Source: Chelatococcus composti (GTDB lineage Bacteria > Pseudomonadota > Alphaproteobacteria > Rhizobiales > Beijerinckiaceae). Taken from it: a DNA stretch of 64,000 nucleotides. The stretch lies in NCBI RefSeq assembly GCF_014201415.1, contig NZ_JACHEH010000006.1:62001-126000 (forward strand). The letters are read 5' to 3'. The position numbers and the translations under genes are program-made. This document shows positions 30,138-38,282 of the stretch, in pieces (position 1 is the stretch's first letter; each line of letters begins with the position of its first letter). The notes under the pieces were generated by a model. That model had not been told where the DNA came from and made no database searches. It saw only the letters and a program-made list of their open reading frames with translations.

Positions 30138-30297
30138 GGCTCCTCACAATCGGCGGGACCTTCCGCCGCGTCGCGGCAGAGTTTCACCGCCTCCGCCCGC
30201 GGGCAAGCCCAAATCATCGCTATCGCACTCGATACGGGCTCGCGTAGGCGCGCACAAATCACCTTGCATCATCATGTCCATCACGACGACGGGTGAT

Positions 30298-30918
30298 TCA
30301 GCACAATCCGACCGTCTTCAGGGTGTTGTAGGCGCGGATGATCTCCTGCAGCCGCGCCTCGAAGGACCGGTCGCCGCCGTTGGCGTCGGGGTGAAACCGT
30401 TTCACGAGCTGCTTGTAGCGCGCCTTGATGGCGGCCGCATCAGCCGTCTCGTCGAGACCGAGGACATCGAGCGCCTGCATGGCAGGGGCCGACAGGCGCC
30501 GCGCCGGCTCGGCCCGGCGGGATGCGCTCTGCGCGCCGCGCACGCCGGCAAAGAAGTCGAACGGGTCGACCACCTCCGCCTCCTCCGCAGCCCTGGCATA
30601 GGCTGCGGCACGCATGCGCGCGGCACCGTTGACGCCCATCTTCCACGTGGGCCGGTGGCCGATGACCGAGGCCTTCTGGTAGGCGACGACGGCATCCTCG
30701 CTCATGCCGGCAAAATAGTTATAGGACTGGTTGTAGGCCCGCACATGCTCAAGGCAGAAGAGGAAATACTGCCCCTCCTGCCCGCGCCCCTTCGGCGCCC
30801 GGTGCAGGCCAAGGCCCGTGCAGCCCGGATGCTCGCACCCCGGCTCGTTGCGACGCGCCCCTTCGTCCGCCACGGGACGGACGCGAATGCGATCGAAAAG
30901 GGGCGAGTTGAGATTCAT
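30298..30918 (-). CDS. J-domain (DnaJ-like) protein
   Basis: This 206-aa protein carries a C-terminal J domain (~145-205) with the HPD motif intact in KRFHPDANGGD, so it can stimulate a DnaK-type ATPase. The N-terminal part contains CEHPGCTGLGLHRAPKGRG, two Cys and His that may bind metal, and FFCLEHVRAYNQSYNYFAGM-like sequence conserved among alphaproteobacterial homologues. Client and role are unknown. It lies upstream of cobS on the same strand with a 160-nt gap and diverges from bolA, a standard order in Rhizobiales. Confidence 0.9.
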   Translation of the reverse strand: MNLNSPLFDRIRVRPVADEGARRNEPGCEHPGCTGLGLHRAPKGRGQEGQYFLFCLEHVRAYNQSYNYFAGMSEDAVVAYQKASVIGHRPTWKMGVNGAARMRAAAYARAAEEAEVVDPFDFFAGVRGAQSASRRAEPARRLSAPAMQALDVLGLDETADAAAIKARYKQLVKRFHPDANGGDRSFEARLQEIIRAYNTLKTVGLC

Positions 30919-30997
30919 GGCTCAAAGCTTATGTGAGACGCTGTTATCAGAACAAGTGCCGCGGAGACACAGCGGCGTTGCAACGCAGGGTGTACGC

Positions 30998-31264
30998 ATG
31001 GGCATGAAGGACGCCATCGCCGCCAAGCTGACGGCGGGGCTCTCTCCCACCCATCTCTCGGTCACCGACGAATCGGACAGGCACATCGGCCACTCCGGCT
31101 GGCGCGAGGGTGGGGAGACGCATTTCAGGGTCGACATCACTTCGCCCGCCTTTGCCGGCAAGAGCCGTATCGAGCGTCACCGCATGGTCAATGCGCTGCT
31201 CGCCGAGGAGTTCGCCAGGGGCATGCACGCGCTGGCCGTGACCGCGCGGGCTCCCGGGGAGTGA
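30998..31264 (+). CDS. bolA: BolA-family protein
   Basis: This 88-aa BolA-family protein includes LSPTHLSVTDESDRHIGHSG, the HFRVDITSPAFAGKSRIERHRMV core and the conserved His residues of the class II fold. BolA proteins bind [2Fe-2S] clusters together with monothiol glutaredoxins and influence iron handling and morphology. The ATG at 30998 is selected because the family starts close to it. It diverges from the J-domain gene and converges on the thiolase, with a strong hairpin between. Confidence 0.9.
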   Translation: MGMKDAIAAKLTAGLSPTHLSVTDESDRHIGHSGWREGGETHFRVDITSPAFAGKSRIERHRMVNALLAEEFARGMHALAVTARAPGE

Positions 31265-31341
31265 TCCGCAACGGCACGGCATCGTCGGCTCTGGCGGAAG
31301 GTCACGGGCGGGAATATGGGCATCGCCGCCCCAAATGCAAC

Positions 31342-31360
31342 GGGGCGCCCGCGGCGCCCC
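31342..31360. terminator. Hairpin between convergent bolA and thiolase genes
   Basis: GGGGCGCC (31342-31349), CGC, GGCGCCCC (31353-31360) is a perfect 8-bp stem with a 3-nt loop. On the minus strand it is followed by GTTGCATTTG, so it probably ends the thiolase transcript; on the plus strand it may end bolA. Confidence 0.7.
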
Positions 31361-31387
31361 TGATCGCCTGGCGGTGGCTGTCGCCGG

Positions 31388-32554
31388 CTACTTGATGCGC
31401 TCGAGCACCGAGACGTAGTTGGCGACCGCCGCCCCGCCCATGTTGAAGATGCCGGCCAGGGTCGCGCCCGGCACCTGGATGCCCCCTGCCTCGCCGCACA
31501 GCTGCATGGCTGAGAGGGCATGCATCGACACGCCCGTCGCGCCGATGGGGTGGCCCTTGGCCTTGAGGCCGCCGGAGGGATTGACCGGCAGACGGCCGCC
31601 CTTCTCCGTCCAGCCCTCCTTGATGGCGCGCGCGCCCTCGCCCTCCGGCGTCAGGCCCATGGCCTCGTACTCGATGAGCTCGGCGATGGTGAAGCAGTCG
31701 TGCGTCTCGACGAAGGACAGGTCGTCGAGCGTGAGGCCGGCCCGGTCGAGCGCATCGTGCCAGGCCTTGGCGCAGCCCTCGAACTTGAGGATGTCGCGGC
31801 GCGACAGCGGCAGGAAGTCCTGCACATGGGCCGTGCTGCGGAAGGCCACGGCCCGGCGCATCTTGAGCGCCGTCTCGATGTCCGCAAGAACGATGGCGGC
31901 CGCGCCGTCCGAGACGAGCGAGCAGTCCGTGCGCTTCAGCGGTCCGGCGACGATGGGGTTCTTCTCGCTCACATTGCGGCAGAAGTCGAAGCCCAGATCC
32001 TTGCGCATCTGGGCATAGGGATTGTCGACGCCGTTGCGGTGGTTCTTCGCCGCGATCATGGCGAGCGCGTCGGACTGGTCGCCGTGGCGCTGGAAGTAGG
32101 CAGCGGCGATCTTGCCGAAAACGCCGGCGAAGCCCCCGGTAATATCGCCCTCCTCCTTGAGGTAGGAGGCCTTGAGCAGGTTCCTGCCGATCTCGGGCCC
32201 GGGGGTCGTCGTCATCTGCTCGACGCCGACGACGAGCACGATGCGCGCATTGCGCGCGTCGATGGCCCTGATGCCCTGCCGCACGGCGGCCGAGCCCGTG
32301 GCGCAGGCGTTCTCGACGCGCGTCGCGGGCTTGAAGCGGAAGGCCGGGTCGGCCTGGAGCACGAGCGAGGCCGTGAAGTCCTGCTGCGAGAAGCCGCCGT
32401 TGAAATGGCCGAGCACGATCTCGTCGACATCCTCGGCGCCGATGCCGGCATGGGCGAGCGCCTCGTTGGCGACACGGACGATGAGGCTCTCGACGCTCTC
32501 GGCATCGAGCTTGCCGAACGGCGTATGGGCCCAGCCGACGATTGCCGCGGTCAT
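31388..32554 (-). CDS. Thiolase-like acyltransferase (SCP2-type acetyl-CoA acetyltransferase)
   Basis: This 388-aa thiolase-superfamily protein has an N-terminal active-site Cys84 in VENACATGSAA, a HDCF segment (VETHDCFTIAELIEYE) typical of the SCP2/SCPx-type subfamily, and GGLKAKGHPIGATG near the C-terminus. The second catalytic Cys of degradative thiolases is replaced by Asn-Met (IFNMGGAAVANY), as in SCP2-type members. It is therefore not a classical PhaA-type thiolase. The substrate is unknown; steroid-like or other acyl-CoA chains are possible. The start at 32554 fits the family; it lies in tandem with the EamA transporter gene. Confidence 0.85.
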   Translation of the reverse strand: MTAAIVGWAHTPFGKLDAESVESLIVRVANEALAHAGIGAEDVDEIVLGHFNGGFSQQDFTASLVLQADPAFRFKPATRVENACATGSAAVRQGIRAIDARNARIVLVVGVEQMTTTPGPEIGRNLLKASYLKEEGDITGGFAGVFGKIAAAYFQRHGDQSDALAMIAAKNHRNGVDNPYAQMRKDLGFDFCRNVSEKNPIVAGPLKRTDCSLVSDGAAAIVLADIETALKMRRAVAFRSTAHVQDFLPLSRRDILKFEGCAKAWHDALDRAGLTLDDLSFVETHDCFTIAELIEYEAMGLTPEGEGARAIKEGWTEKGGRLPVNPSGGLKAKGHPIGATGVSMHALSAMQLCGEAGGIQVPGATLAGIFNMGGAAVANYVSVLERIK

Positions 32555-32631
32555 TCTGTCATCCTCCCGATCATTTTGCGGCGCACTGTGCACGGGCGCC
32601 GGGCGGCCCGCAACCCGCTTTCTCACTCATA

Positions 32632-33534
32632 TCACTGTGCGACGAAGAGCATCGCGACGCCGGCGCAGACAAGCACCATGCCGGCGATCTCGCGGCGCGA
32701 GGCCGTTTGCGCGAAGAGGCGCCGCGCCGCGATCTGCGCGAAGAACACCTCGACGAGGGCGAGGGTGCGCACGTTGGCGGCGCTCGTGAGCGAGAAGCCG
32801 ATGAACCAGAACTGGGAGGCGAGCGCCCCCATGAAGCCGGCAAAGAGCGACGGCCGCCAGGCGCGGAAGCTGCCGACGAGCGCAGCCTTGTCGAACAGGG
32901 CGAGATAGAGCACGAGCACCAGGGTCTGGATGCCGAGGCCAAAGGCCAGCGTCGTCGTGGCCCGCACCAGGAACGACCCCTCCGGCAAGGCCAGGATGGC
33001 GCCGCGGAAGCCGATGGCGGCGAGCGCAAAGCAGGCGCCGGAGGCGATGCCGGCCAGGGCCGGGCCGCCGCGCGCGAGCGACGTGAGCCGGCTGCCCGGC
33101 TTCACCGACATCAGGATGACACCGAGCGTCGCGACGATGACGGCGGCGGCGCCGAGCAGGGTCAGCCGGTCGCCGAGGACGATGAGCCCGAAGAGGGCGA
33201 CCTGCACCGGCTCGCTCTTGGTGTAGGCGATGGTGACGGCGAAGCCCTCGCGGCGCATGGCAGCGAGCATGAGCGCGGTCGCTACAATCTGGGCCACCGC
33301 CCCGCCCGTGACGAAGGCAAGGAAACGCCCCCCCGGCAGCGGCACGGCCTCCCCCGTCACGGTGGTGACGAGCGCGAGGAAGATGAGTGCGAAGGGAAAG
33401 CCGTAGAGGAAGCGCACCTGGGTGGCCCCGACGGTGCCGAGCACGTCGGTGAGGCTGCGCTGCATGGCATTGCGCAGGGTCTGCGCAGCCGCGGCCGCGA
33501 TCGTGGCGGGGATCCACAGAAGAGCTGTGAACAC
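32632..33534 (-). CDS. EamA-family (DMT superfamily) transporter
   Basis: This ~300-aa inner-membrane protein has about ten helices in two EamA repeats. The first repeat includes TIAYTKSEPVQVALFGLIVLGD and the second ALVEVFFAQIAARRLFAQT, the usual end-of-repeat signature. DMT transporters move metabolites, often amino acids, nucleosides or sugars, across the membrane; the substrate cannot be told here. The start is a GTG at 33534 giving FTALLWIPATIAAAAAQT. It diverges from the D,D-carboxypeptidase gene. Confidence 0.82.
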   Translation of the reverse strand: MFTALLWIPATIAAAAAQTLRNAMQRSLTDVLGTVGATQVRFLYGFPFALIFLALVTTVTGEAVPLPGGRFLAFVTGGAVAQIVATALMLAAMRREGFAVTIAYTKSEPVQVALFGLIVLGDRLTLLGAAAVIVATLGVILMSVKPGSRLTSLARGGPALAGIASGACFALAAIGFRGAILALPEGSFLVRATTTLAFGLGIQTLVLVLYLALFDKAALVGSFRAWRPSLFAGFMGALASQFWFIGFSLTSAANVRTLALVEVFFAQIAARRLFAQTASRREIAGMVLVCAGVAMLFVAQ

Positions 33535-33758
33535 GATTGAGATCCGATGCAACGGAATGTGGAAGACGCCACCGTCCGCCCGGACGCTGCCGCAATTGCT
33601 GTCTACAGGCGGCAGCATCCCTATGCAAATCAGACGACACGGGTTACGACTGACCAGCGACAATGCCTGCCTTTCCGGCCCTCGATGCCGGCAAGGCGCA
33701 TCGGGCCACATCGCATCGCGATGGCGCCACGCCGTCAGGCGACCCGGACAGGTTCGAC

Positions 33759-35048
33759 ATGAGACCCGCTCTCTTCTCGCGAACGGCACCGCTTTTTTCC
33801 GGCCTTGCGGCGCTTCTTCTCTCGGCGTCGATGGCGCTCGCCGCGCCGGCCATCGTCGTCGATGCCAGCTCCGGCCGCGTGCTGCACGCGGAGGATGCGA
33901 CGCTTGCCTGGTATCCGGCCTCGATCACCAAGCTGATGACGACCTATGTCGTGCTCAGTGAGATCCGCGCGGGCCGCATCAGCCTCGACACACCGCTCAC
34001 GGTGAGCCCCAAGGCTGCGGCTGTCATCCCCTCCAAGATGGGCTTCAAGCCCGGCACGGAGGTGACGGTCGACAACGCCCTCAAGATGATCATGGTCAAG
34101 TCGGCCAACGACATGGCCGTGGCGCTCGCCGAAGGGGTCGGCGGCTCCGTGGACCGTTTCGCCGACATGATGAACGCTGCGGCAAGCCGGCTCGGCATGC
34201 ACGACAGCTATTTCGTCAATCCCCACGGGCTGCCCGACGAGCGCCAGCGGACCAGCGCCCGCGACATGGCCATCCTCGCCCGCGCCCTGCTGACGGAGTT
34301 TCCCGAGTACAAGCAGTATTTCGGCATCGGCGCCATCCGCTTCGGCAAGCGCATCATGCGCAACACCAATGGCCTCATCGGCCGCTATCCGGGCGCCGAC
34401 GGCATGAAGACCGGCTTCATCTGCGCCTCCGGCTTCAACGTGGTCGCCACGGCAACGCGGGGCGGACGCACGCTTATCACCGTGGTGCTCGGCGCCCACA
34501 GCGCCACCGAGCGCACGATCCGCGCCGCCGCGCTCTTCGACAAGGGCTTCGCCAGCAACGGCTGGGGCAGCTCCACCCTGGAGGCCCTGCCCGTCTCCTA
34601 CACCTCCCCGCCGGACATGCGTGAGGCGGTTTGCGGCCGCAATCGCGGCACGGTCGGCGAGGACGGCGAGGAGATGCAGCTGGTGGAGGCGAATGCCGGC
34701 GGCCTGTTCAACATCTTCTCGCCGAGCCCCGGCCTGTCAAAGGTGCTGGGCCCCAAGCCCGGCACCCTCGCCCCGCGCGAGCCGACGACGCCGGTCGACG
34801 TCTATGTCGGCCGTGCGCCGGGCTCCAGGGCCGCACCGGCCGCCGTCGCCGCGACGCCGCCCGCCGCCCGCGCCTTCGCGCCGCAGGAGGCCGAAGGCAC
34901 CACGCTCGGCGGCAACGGACCGATGGTGCTGCAGGGCGCCGTGCGGCCGCCACCGCGCCCGGTCATCAAGACGAAGGCGGCGGTGAAGAAGCCCGCCGAG
35001 AAAAAGTCCGTGCAGAAGACGCCTCCCGTCAGGGCGACCAGCAACTGA
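33759..35048 (+). CDS. D-alanyl-D-alanine carboxypeptidase (PBP5/6, DacF-like)
   Basis: This 429-aa periplasmic low-molecular-mass penicillin-binding protein has a signal peptide of about 28 residues. The three catalytic motifs are Ser55-Ile-Thr-Lys58 (SITK), Ser115-Ala-Asn117 (SAN) and Lys217-Thr-Gly219 (KTG). It removes the terminal D-Ala of peptidoglycan stem peptides and so limits cross-linking. The C-terminal ~150 residues are Ala/Pro/Lys-rich (APAAVAATPP, KTKAAVKKPAEKK) and replace the usual amphipathic anchor; they may be a flexible cell-wall-bound tail. The ATG at 33759 is chosen by the signal peptide. Confidence 0.94.
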   Translation: MRPALFSRTAPLFSGLAALLLSASMALAAPAIVVDASSGRVLHAEDATLAWYPASITKLMTTYVVLSEIRAGRISLDTPLTVSPKAAAVIPSKMGFKPGTEVTVDNALKMIMVKSANDMAVALAEGVGGSVDRFADMMNAAASRLGMHDSYFVNPHGLPDERQRTSARDMAILARALLTEFPEYKQYFGIGAIRFGKRIMRNTNGLIGRYPGADGMKTGFICASGFNVVATATRGGRTLITVVLGAHSATERTIRAAALFDKGFASNGWGSSTLEALPVSYTSPPDMREAVCGRNRGTVGEDGEEMQLVEANAGGLFNIFSPSPGLSKVLGPKPGTLAPREPTTPVDVYVGRAPGSRAAPAAVAATPPAARAFAPQEAEGTTLGGNGPMVLQGAVRPPPRPVIKTKAAVKKPAEKKSVQKTPPVRATSN

Positions 35049-35107
35049 CGGCCGCGGGGCGGAAGGCATTTTCCCGTCCCGGCCTTGCGCTTGTCCGCCC
35101 CCCGACA

Positions 35108-35126
35108 GATGTAATAGTGGAACATC
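35108..35126. promoter_or_regulatory. Possible Zur-like operator upstream of the COG0523 GTPase
   Basis: GATGT (35108-35112) and ACATC (35122-35126) are an inverted repeat with 9 nt between, the inner left arm reading TGTAATA. Alphaproteobacterial Zur boxes have a similar dyad of TGTWATA type, and COG0523 genes are often in Zur regulons. The inner part is not symmetric, so confidence is low. Confidence 0.3.
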
Positions 35127-35127
35127 G

Positions 35128-35148
35128 CCGCCGGTGCAGGACCGGCGG
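35128..35148 (+). promoter_or_regulatory. 8-bp GC hairpin in the COG0523 gene leader
   Basis: CCGCCGGT (35128-35135), loop GCAGG, ACCGGCGG (35141-35148) is a perfect stem, 60-80 nt upstream of the chosen start and directly after the dyad. It has no T-run, so its role (attenuation, RNA stability or chance) is open. Confidence 0.35.
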
Positions 35149-35210
35149 AGCCGATGCCCATGCAGCCGCCGGCGCACCCGGCGGCCTGCCAGCCATGCGG
35201 GGCTCCCGTC

Positions 35211-36374
35211 ATGACCGCTCCACAGCCCGGCCGCCCGGCGCCGATCCCGCTCAATGTCGTCACCGGCTTTCTCGGCGCAGGCAAGACGACCCTGCTCAAC
35301 CGGCTGCTGCGCGACCCCTGGATGGCCGACACCGTGGTCGTCATCAACGAGTTCGGCGAGATCGGGCTCGACCATCTCCTCGTCGAGAAGGTGGACGAGG
35401 ATCTCGTGCTGATGGCGGCGGGCTGCCTGTGCTGCAGCATCCGCGGTGATCTGGTGGCGACGCTTGAGGATCTGCTGCGCCGGCGGGACAACGGCCGCAT
35501 CCGACCCTTCCGCCGCGTCGTGATCGAGACCACGGGCCTCGCTGACCCGGCCCCCATCCTGCACACGGTCCTGCGCCACCCCTACCTGTCGATGCGGTAC
35601 GCGCTCGACGGCGTTGTAACGCTCGTCGACGCCGTCAACGGGGCGGCAACACTGGATGCGCAGAAGGAAGCGGTGAAGCAGGCCGCCGTCGCTGACTGCC
35701 TCGTCCTCACGAAGACCGACCTGCTGCACGACGACCCGGAGCGGCTCGGGCAACTCACGGCCCGCCTCGCCGCCCTCAACCCGGCGGCGGACATGCTGCG
35801 TGCCGACGATGCTGCAGCAACCGCCGAGCGCCTCCTCGGCCGCGGCCTCTACAACCCGGAGGGCAAAATCGGCGACGTCGCCCGCTGGCTCGGCGCCGAG
35901 GCGTTCGAGGACGCGCACGAGCACGACCATGGCCATGAGCATGAACATGGGCACGGGCATGAACATGGGCACGGGCACAGCCATCACGACGTCAACCGGC
36001 ACGATGCGCGCATCCGCGCCTTCTGCCTGACGAGCGACCGGCCGATCTCCGCCCCCTCCTTCGACCTCTTCCTCGACCTGCTGCGCTCGGCGCACGGTCC
36101 CAACCTGCTGCGGGTCAAGGGTATCGTGGCTGTGAAGGAGGGGCCGGACCATCCGGTCGTCATCCACGGCGTGCAGCACGTCTTCCACCCGCCGGTGGTG
36201 CTCGATGCCTGGCCGGACGACGACCGGCGCACCCGCATCGTCTTCATCCTGCGCGATCTCGACGAGAGCTTCGTCCGCCGCCTGTGGGGCGCCTTCGACG
36301 GCACGCCCGCGATCGACACGCCGGACGCGCAGGCCCTCACCGACAATCCGCTCGCCATCGGCGGAGGCCGTTGA
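35211..36374 (+). CDS. COG0523 GTPase metallochaperone (CobW/ZigA/YeiR-like) with His-rich loop
   Basis: This 387-aa G3E-family P-loop GTPase has Walker A GFLGAGKTT at 19-27, the metal-binding CxCC motif at 72-75 (GCLCCS), the ETTGLADPAP switch segment and a NKxD-like TKTD. A His-rich insertion (~236-262, alternating HEH, HGH and HSHH) should bind zinc or cobalt, and a C-terminal CobW domain follows. COG0523 proteins deliver metal to enzymes, mainly zinc under starvation, or cobalt in cobalamin synthesis. Cobaltochelatase genes are in this window but 5 kb away. The Zur-like dyad upstream hints at a zinc role. An ATG at 35154 gives a Pro/Cys-rich 19-aa extension and is less likely. Confidence 0.88.
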   Translation: MTAPQPGRPAPIPLNVVTGFLGAGKTTLLNRLLRDPWMADTVVVINEFGEIGLDHLLVEKVDEDLVLMAAGCLCCSIRGDLVATLEDLLRRRDNGRIRPFRRVVIETTGLADPAPILHTVLRHPYLSMRYALDGVVTLVDAVNGAATLDAQKEAVKQAAVADCLVLTKTDLLHDDPERLGQLTARLAALNPAADMLRADDAAATAERLLGRGLYNPEGKIGDVARWLGAEAFEDAHEHDHGHEHEHGHGHEHGHGHSHHDVNRHDARIRAFCLTSDRPISAPSFDLFLDLLRSAHGPNLLRVKGIVAVKEGPDHPVVIHGVQHVFHPPVVLDAWPDDDRRTRIVFILRDLDESFVRRLWGAFDGTPAIDTPDAQALTDNPLAIGGGR

Positions 36375-36483
36375 CACCGGCTGCACCGGGCAGCCCGCGT
36401 CGCAACGGCAGGCCGAATGCCTGCAGCAACACCGCGCCCACGCGCAGGGGACCGCTCAAACTATTGGCTATGCTGGCGTTTTT

Positions 36484-36558
36484 TGGAGCGGGCGAAGGGA
36501 ATCGAACCCTCGACATACAGCTTGGGAAGCTGTCGTTCTACCACTGAACTACGCCCGC
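36484..36558 (-). tRNA. tRNA-Gly, anticodon CCC
   Basis: The minus strand folds into a 75-nt cloverleaf. The acceptor stem is GCGGGCG/CGCCCGC, discriminator T, CCA encoded. The D-arm has GTTCAGTGGTAGAAC, the anticodon stem ACAGC/GCTGT has loop TTCCCAA (anticodon CCC), and the T-arm GAGGGTTCGATTCCCTT. It reads GGG codons. It lies between the COG0523 gene and a small membrane protein gene. Confidence 0.96.
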
Positions 36559-36734
36559 CGAAGACGCCGTCGGAACCGCAGCGTTCCTGGAGATGCCACC
36601 GGACGGTGGGGCCCATTGTGTACTCGGTTCCCCCCTCGCCGATCAAGCCCATTCTGTCGCCGGAAAGCTGTTTGTCCGCGCCCGCATTGCCGGTGGCGCG
36701 GCGCATCTGTCATGCTGCAGGCGGAGGTGCGCCG

Positions 36735-36929
36735 ATGGACGAGCCGTCCGATGTTCCGCCGGGCTGGGAGAGCCGCCGCGAACGGCGCCTGTGGCTGATC
36801 GCCTACATCGTCATCCTCGTGGTCGTCGGCCTCGGCGCCGTGCGCCAGCTCCACAAGCTCTTCGGCGCGCCCGCGCCGGAGGTGCGCACGAGCGCGTCCC
36901 CGCCACCAGTCGTTCATCATTCCCGCTGA
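36735..36929 (+). CDS. Small single-pass membrane protein (64 aa)
   Basis: This 64-aa protein has one predicted transmembrane helix (LWLIAYIVILVVVGLGAV, ~20-37). It is preceded by an acidic/Arg stretch (MDEPSDVPPGWESRRERR) and followed by a Pro/Ala/Ser-rich tail. GGAGGT at 36723-36728 lies 6 nt before the ATG, a strong ribosome-binding site, which supports it as real although it is short. No family recognised. It sits upstream of the GNAT-cupin pair by about 106 nt. Confidence 0.65.
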   Translation: MDEPSDVPPGWESRRERRLWLIAYIVILVVVGLGAVRQLHKLFGAPAPEVRTSASPPPVVHHSR

Positions 36930-37035
36930 CGGGCGGCCTCACCCGGCACGATCCCTGCTACAACATTCCCGTCGGCCGCAGGGCCGCCGGGATCCGTCCC
37001 GTGGTGGAACACGCGTTGCAAATCGGAACAGCGAC

Positions 37036-38277
37036 ATGACATCCAACGTCGCACGTCTCTCGCAGACTGGAAAGAAGAAGCCGCTCTCAGCGGACGGCGC
37101 CGTCGGGACCGTCGCCGAGCAGAATGCCGTCTCCGGCAATCGTTTCGTGCTCGAGCGGCGGCCGGCCGTCAGGCTTGCCGACATTGCGGAGGCGTGGGAC
37201 GACCTCGCCCGCCGGGCGCTCGAGCGCAACATCTTCACCGAAAGGGCCTTTGCGCTCACTGCCGCGCAGCACATCGCCTCTGAGCAGCACATGGGTGCCG
37301 TGCTCGTCTGGCGGAGCAGCCGCAAGGCGCCGGGCGATCTCCTCGGCCTGTTCCTCGCCAACGGCAGGCGGATCGACGTGCCCGGCGTGTCGCGCCTGTG
37401 GCACATGCCGTTCTGCGGCCTCGACACGCCGCTGATCGACGCCGAGAACGCGCTGGATGTTGCGGGCGCCTTCCTCGACCACATGGCGAAGCGCGCCGCC
37501 CTGGCCGGCGGTGTCATGTTTCCGCTGCTTCCTGTTGAGGGCGCTGTGGCGAAGACCTTCGCGGCTGCGGCCGAGGCCCGTGGCCTGGCGACGCAGCTCT
37601 TCGACCGCCATGAGCGCGCCGTGCTCAACGGGGGCCATGATCCCGAAACGTTCCTGACCTCGGCCCTTCCCGGCAAGAAGCTGAAGGAGTTGCGCCGGCA
37701 GCTGCGCCGCCTTGACGAGCTCGGCGCGGTGCGCGTCGAAACCGCGGTCGAGCCGCAGGCCGTGCGCGACGCTACGGAAGTCTTTCTGGCGCTTGAGGCA
37801 TCCGGCTGGAAGGCGCAGCGCGGCACCGCGCTGCTGCAGTCCGACGGCACGGCGACCTTCGTGCGCACCATGACGCGGCTGCTCGCCAGCAAGGGCCGCT
37901 GCCGCGTCATCACGCTGCGCTCCGGAGACAAGCCCATTGCTGCGGGTGTCCTCCTCGACGCCGGCAGCCACAGCTGGTTCTGGAAGATCGCCTACGATGA
38001 GCAGTTCGCGCGCTTCTCGCCGGGCGTTCAGCTCACCTTGGCCCTGACCCGGTACCAGCTCGAGCGCAAGACAGTGGAACGCACTGATTCCTGCGCCATT
38101 GCCGGCCATCCGATGATCGACCACCTGTGGCCGGAGCGGATGGCTGTCGCCGATCTCTTCATCGGCCTGCGTCCGGGTGGTCATGGTCTCCCGGCCGCCG
38201 TCATCCGCCTCGAGCGCCTGCGTCGCAACCTCCGTGGCGCCGCCAAGCATGTCTACTACCGCCTGAAAGGATACTGA
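37036..38277 (+). CDS. GNAT-superfamily acetyltransferase (CelD/BioF2-like, HfsK-related)
   Basis: This 413-aa protein has a two-part GNAT fold of the Acetyltransf_6/CelD-like type, with the second half (~200-350) containing FLALEASGWKAQRGTALLQ and GDKPIAAGVLLDAGSHSWFWKIAYDEQFARFSPG. The segment LTRYQLERKTVERTDSCA follows. Similar proteins in Caulobacter (HfsK) act on holdfast or extracellular polysaccharide; others are in capsule or cellulose clusters. The substrate here is unknown. A cupin (JmjC-like) gene begins 6 nt downstream, so the two form an operon. Confidence 0.78.
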   Translation: MTSNVARLSQTGKKKPLSADGAVGTVAEQNAVSGNRFVLERRPAVRLADIAEAWDDLARRALERNIFTERAFALTAAQHIASEQHMGAVLVWRSSRKAPGDLLGLFLANGRRIDVPGVSRLWHMPFCGLDTPLIDAENALDVAGAFLDHMAKRAALAGGVMFPLLPVEGAVAKTFAAAAEARGLATQLFDRHERAVLNGGHDPETFLTSALPGKKLKELRRQLRRLDELGAVRVETAVEPQAVRDATEVFLALEASGWKAQRGTALLQSDGTATFVRTMTRLLASKGRCRVITLRSGDKPIAAGVLLDAGSHSWFWKIAYDEQFARFSPGVQLTLALTRYQLERKTVERTDSCAIAGHPMIDHLWPERMAVADLFIGLRPGGHGLPAAVIRLERLRRNLRGAAKHVYYRLKGY

Positions 38278-38282
38278 CAGCC

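Noticed and set aside
28185-30296. A 703-aa plus-strand open frame over cobT and cobS.
   Set aside because: It is a Ser/Arg/Ala-rich shadow opposite two well-supported cobaltochelatase genes.
30138-30297. Cobalamin riboswitch upstream of cobS.
   Set aside because: No B12-box-like conserved sequence or adequate structure was recognised in the 160 nt.
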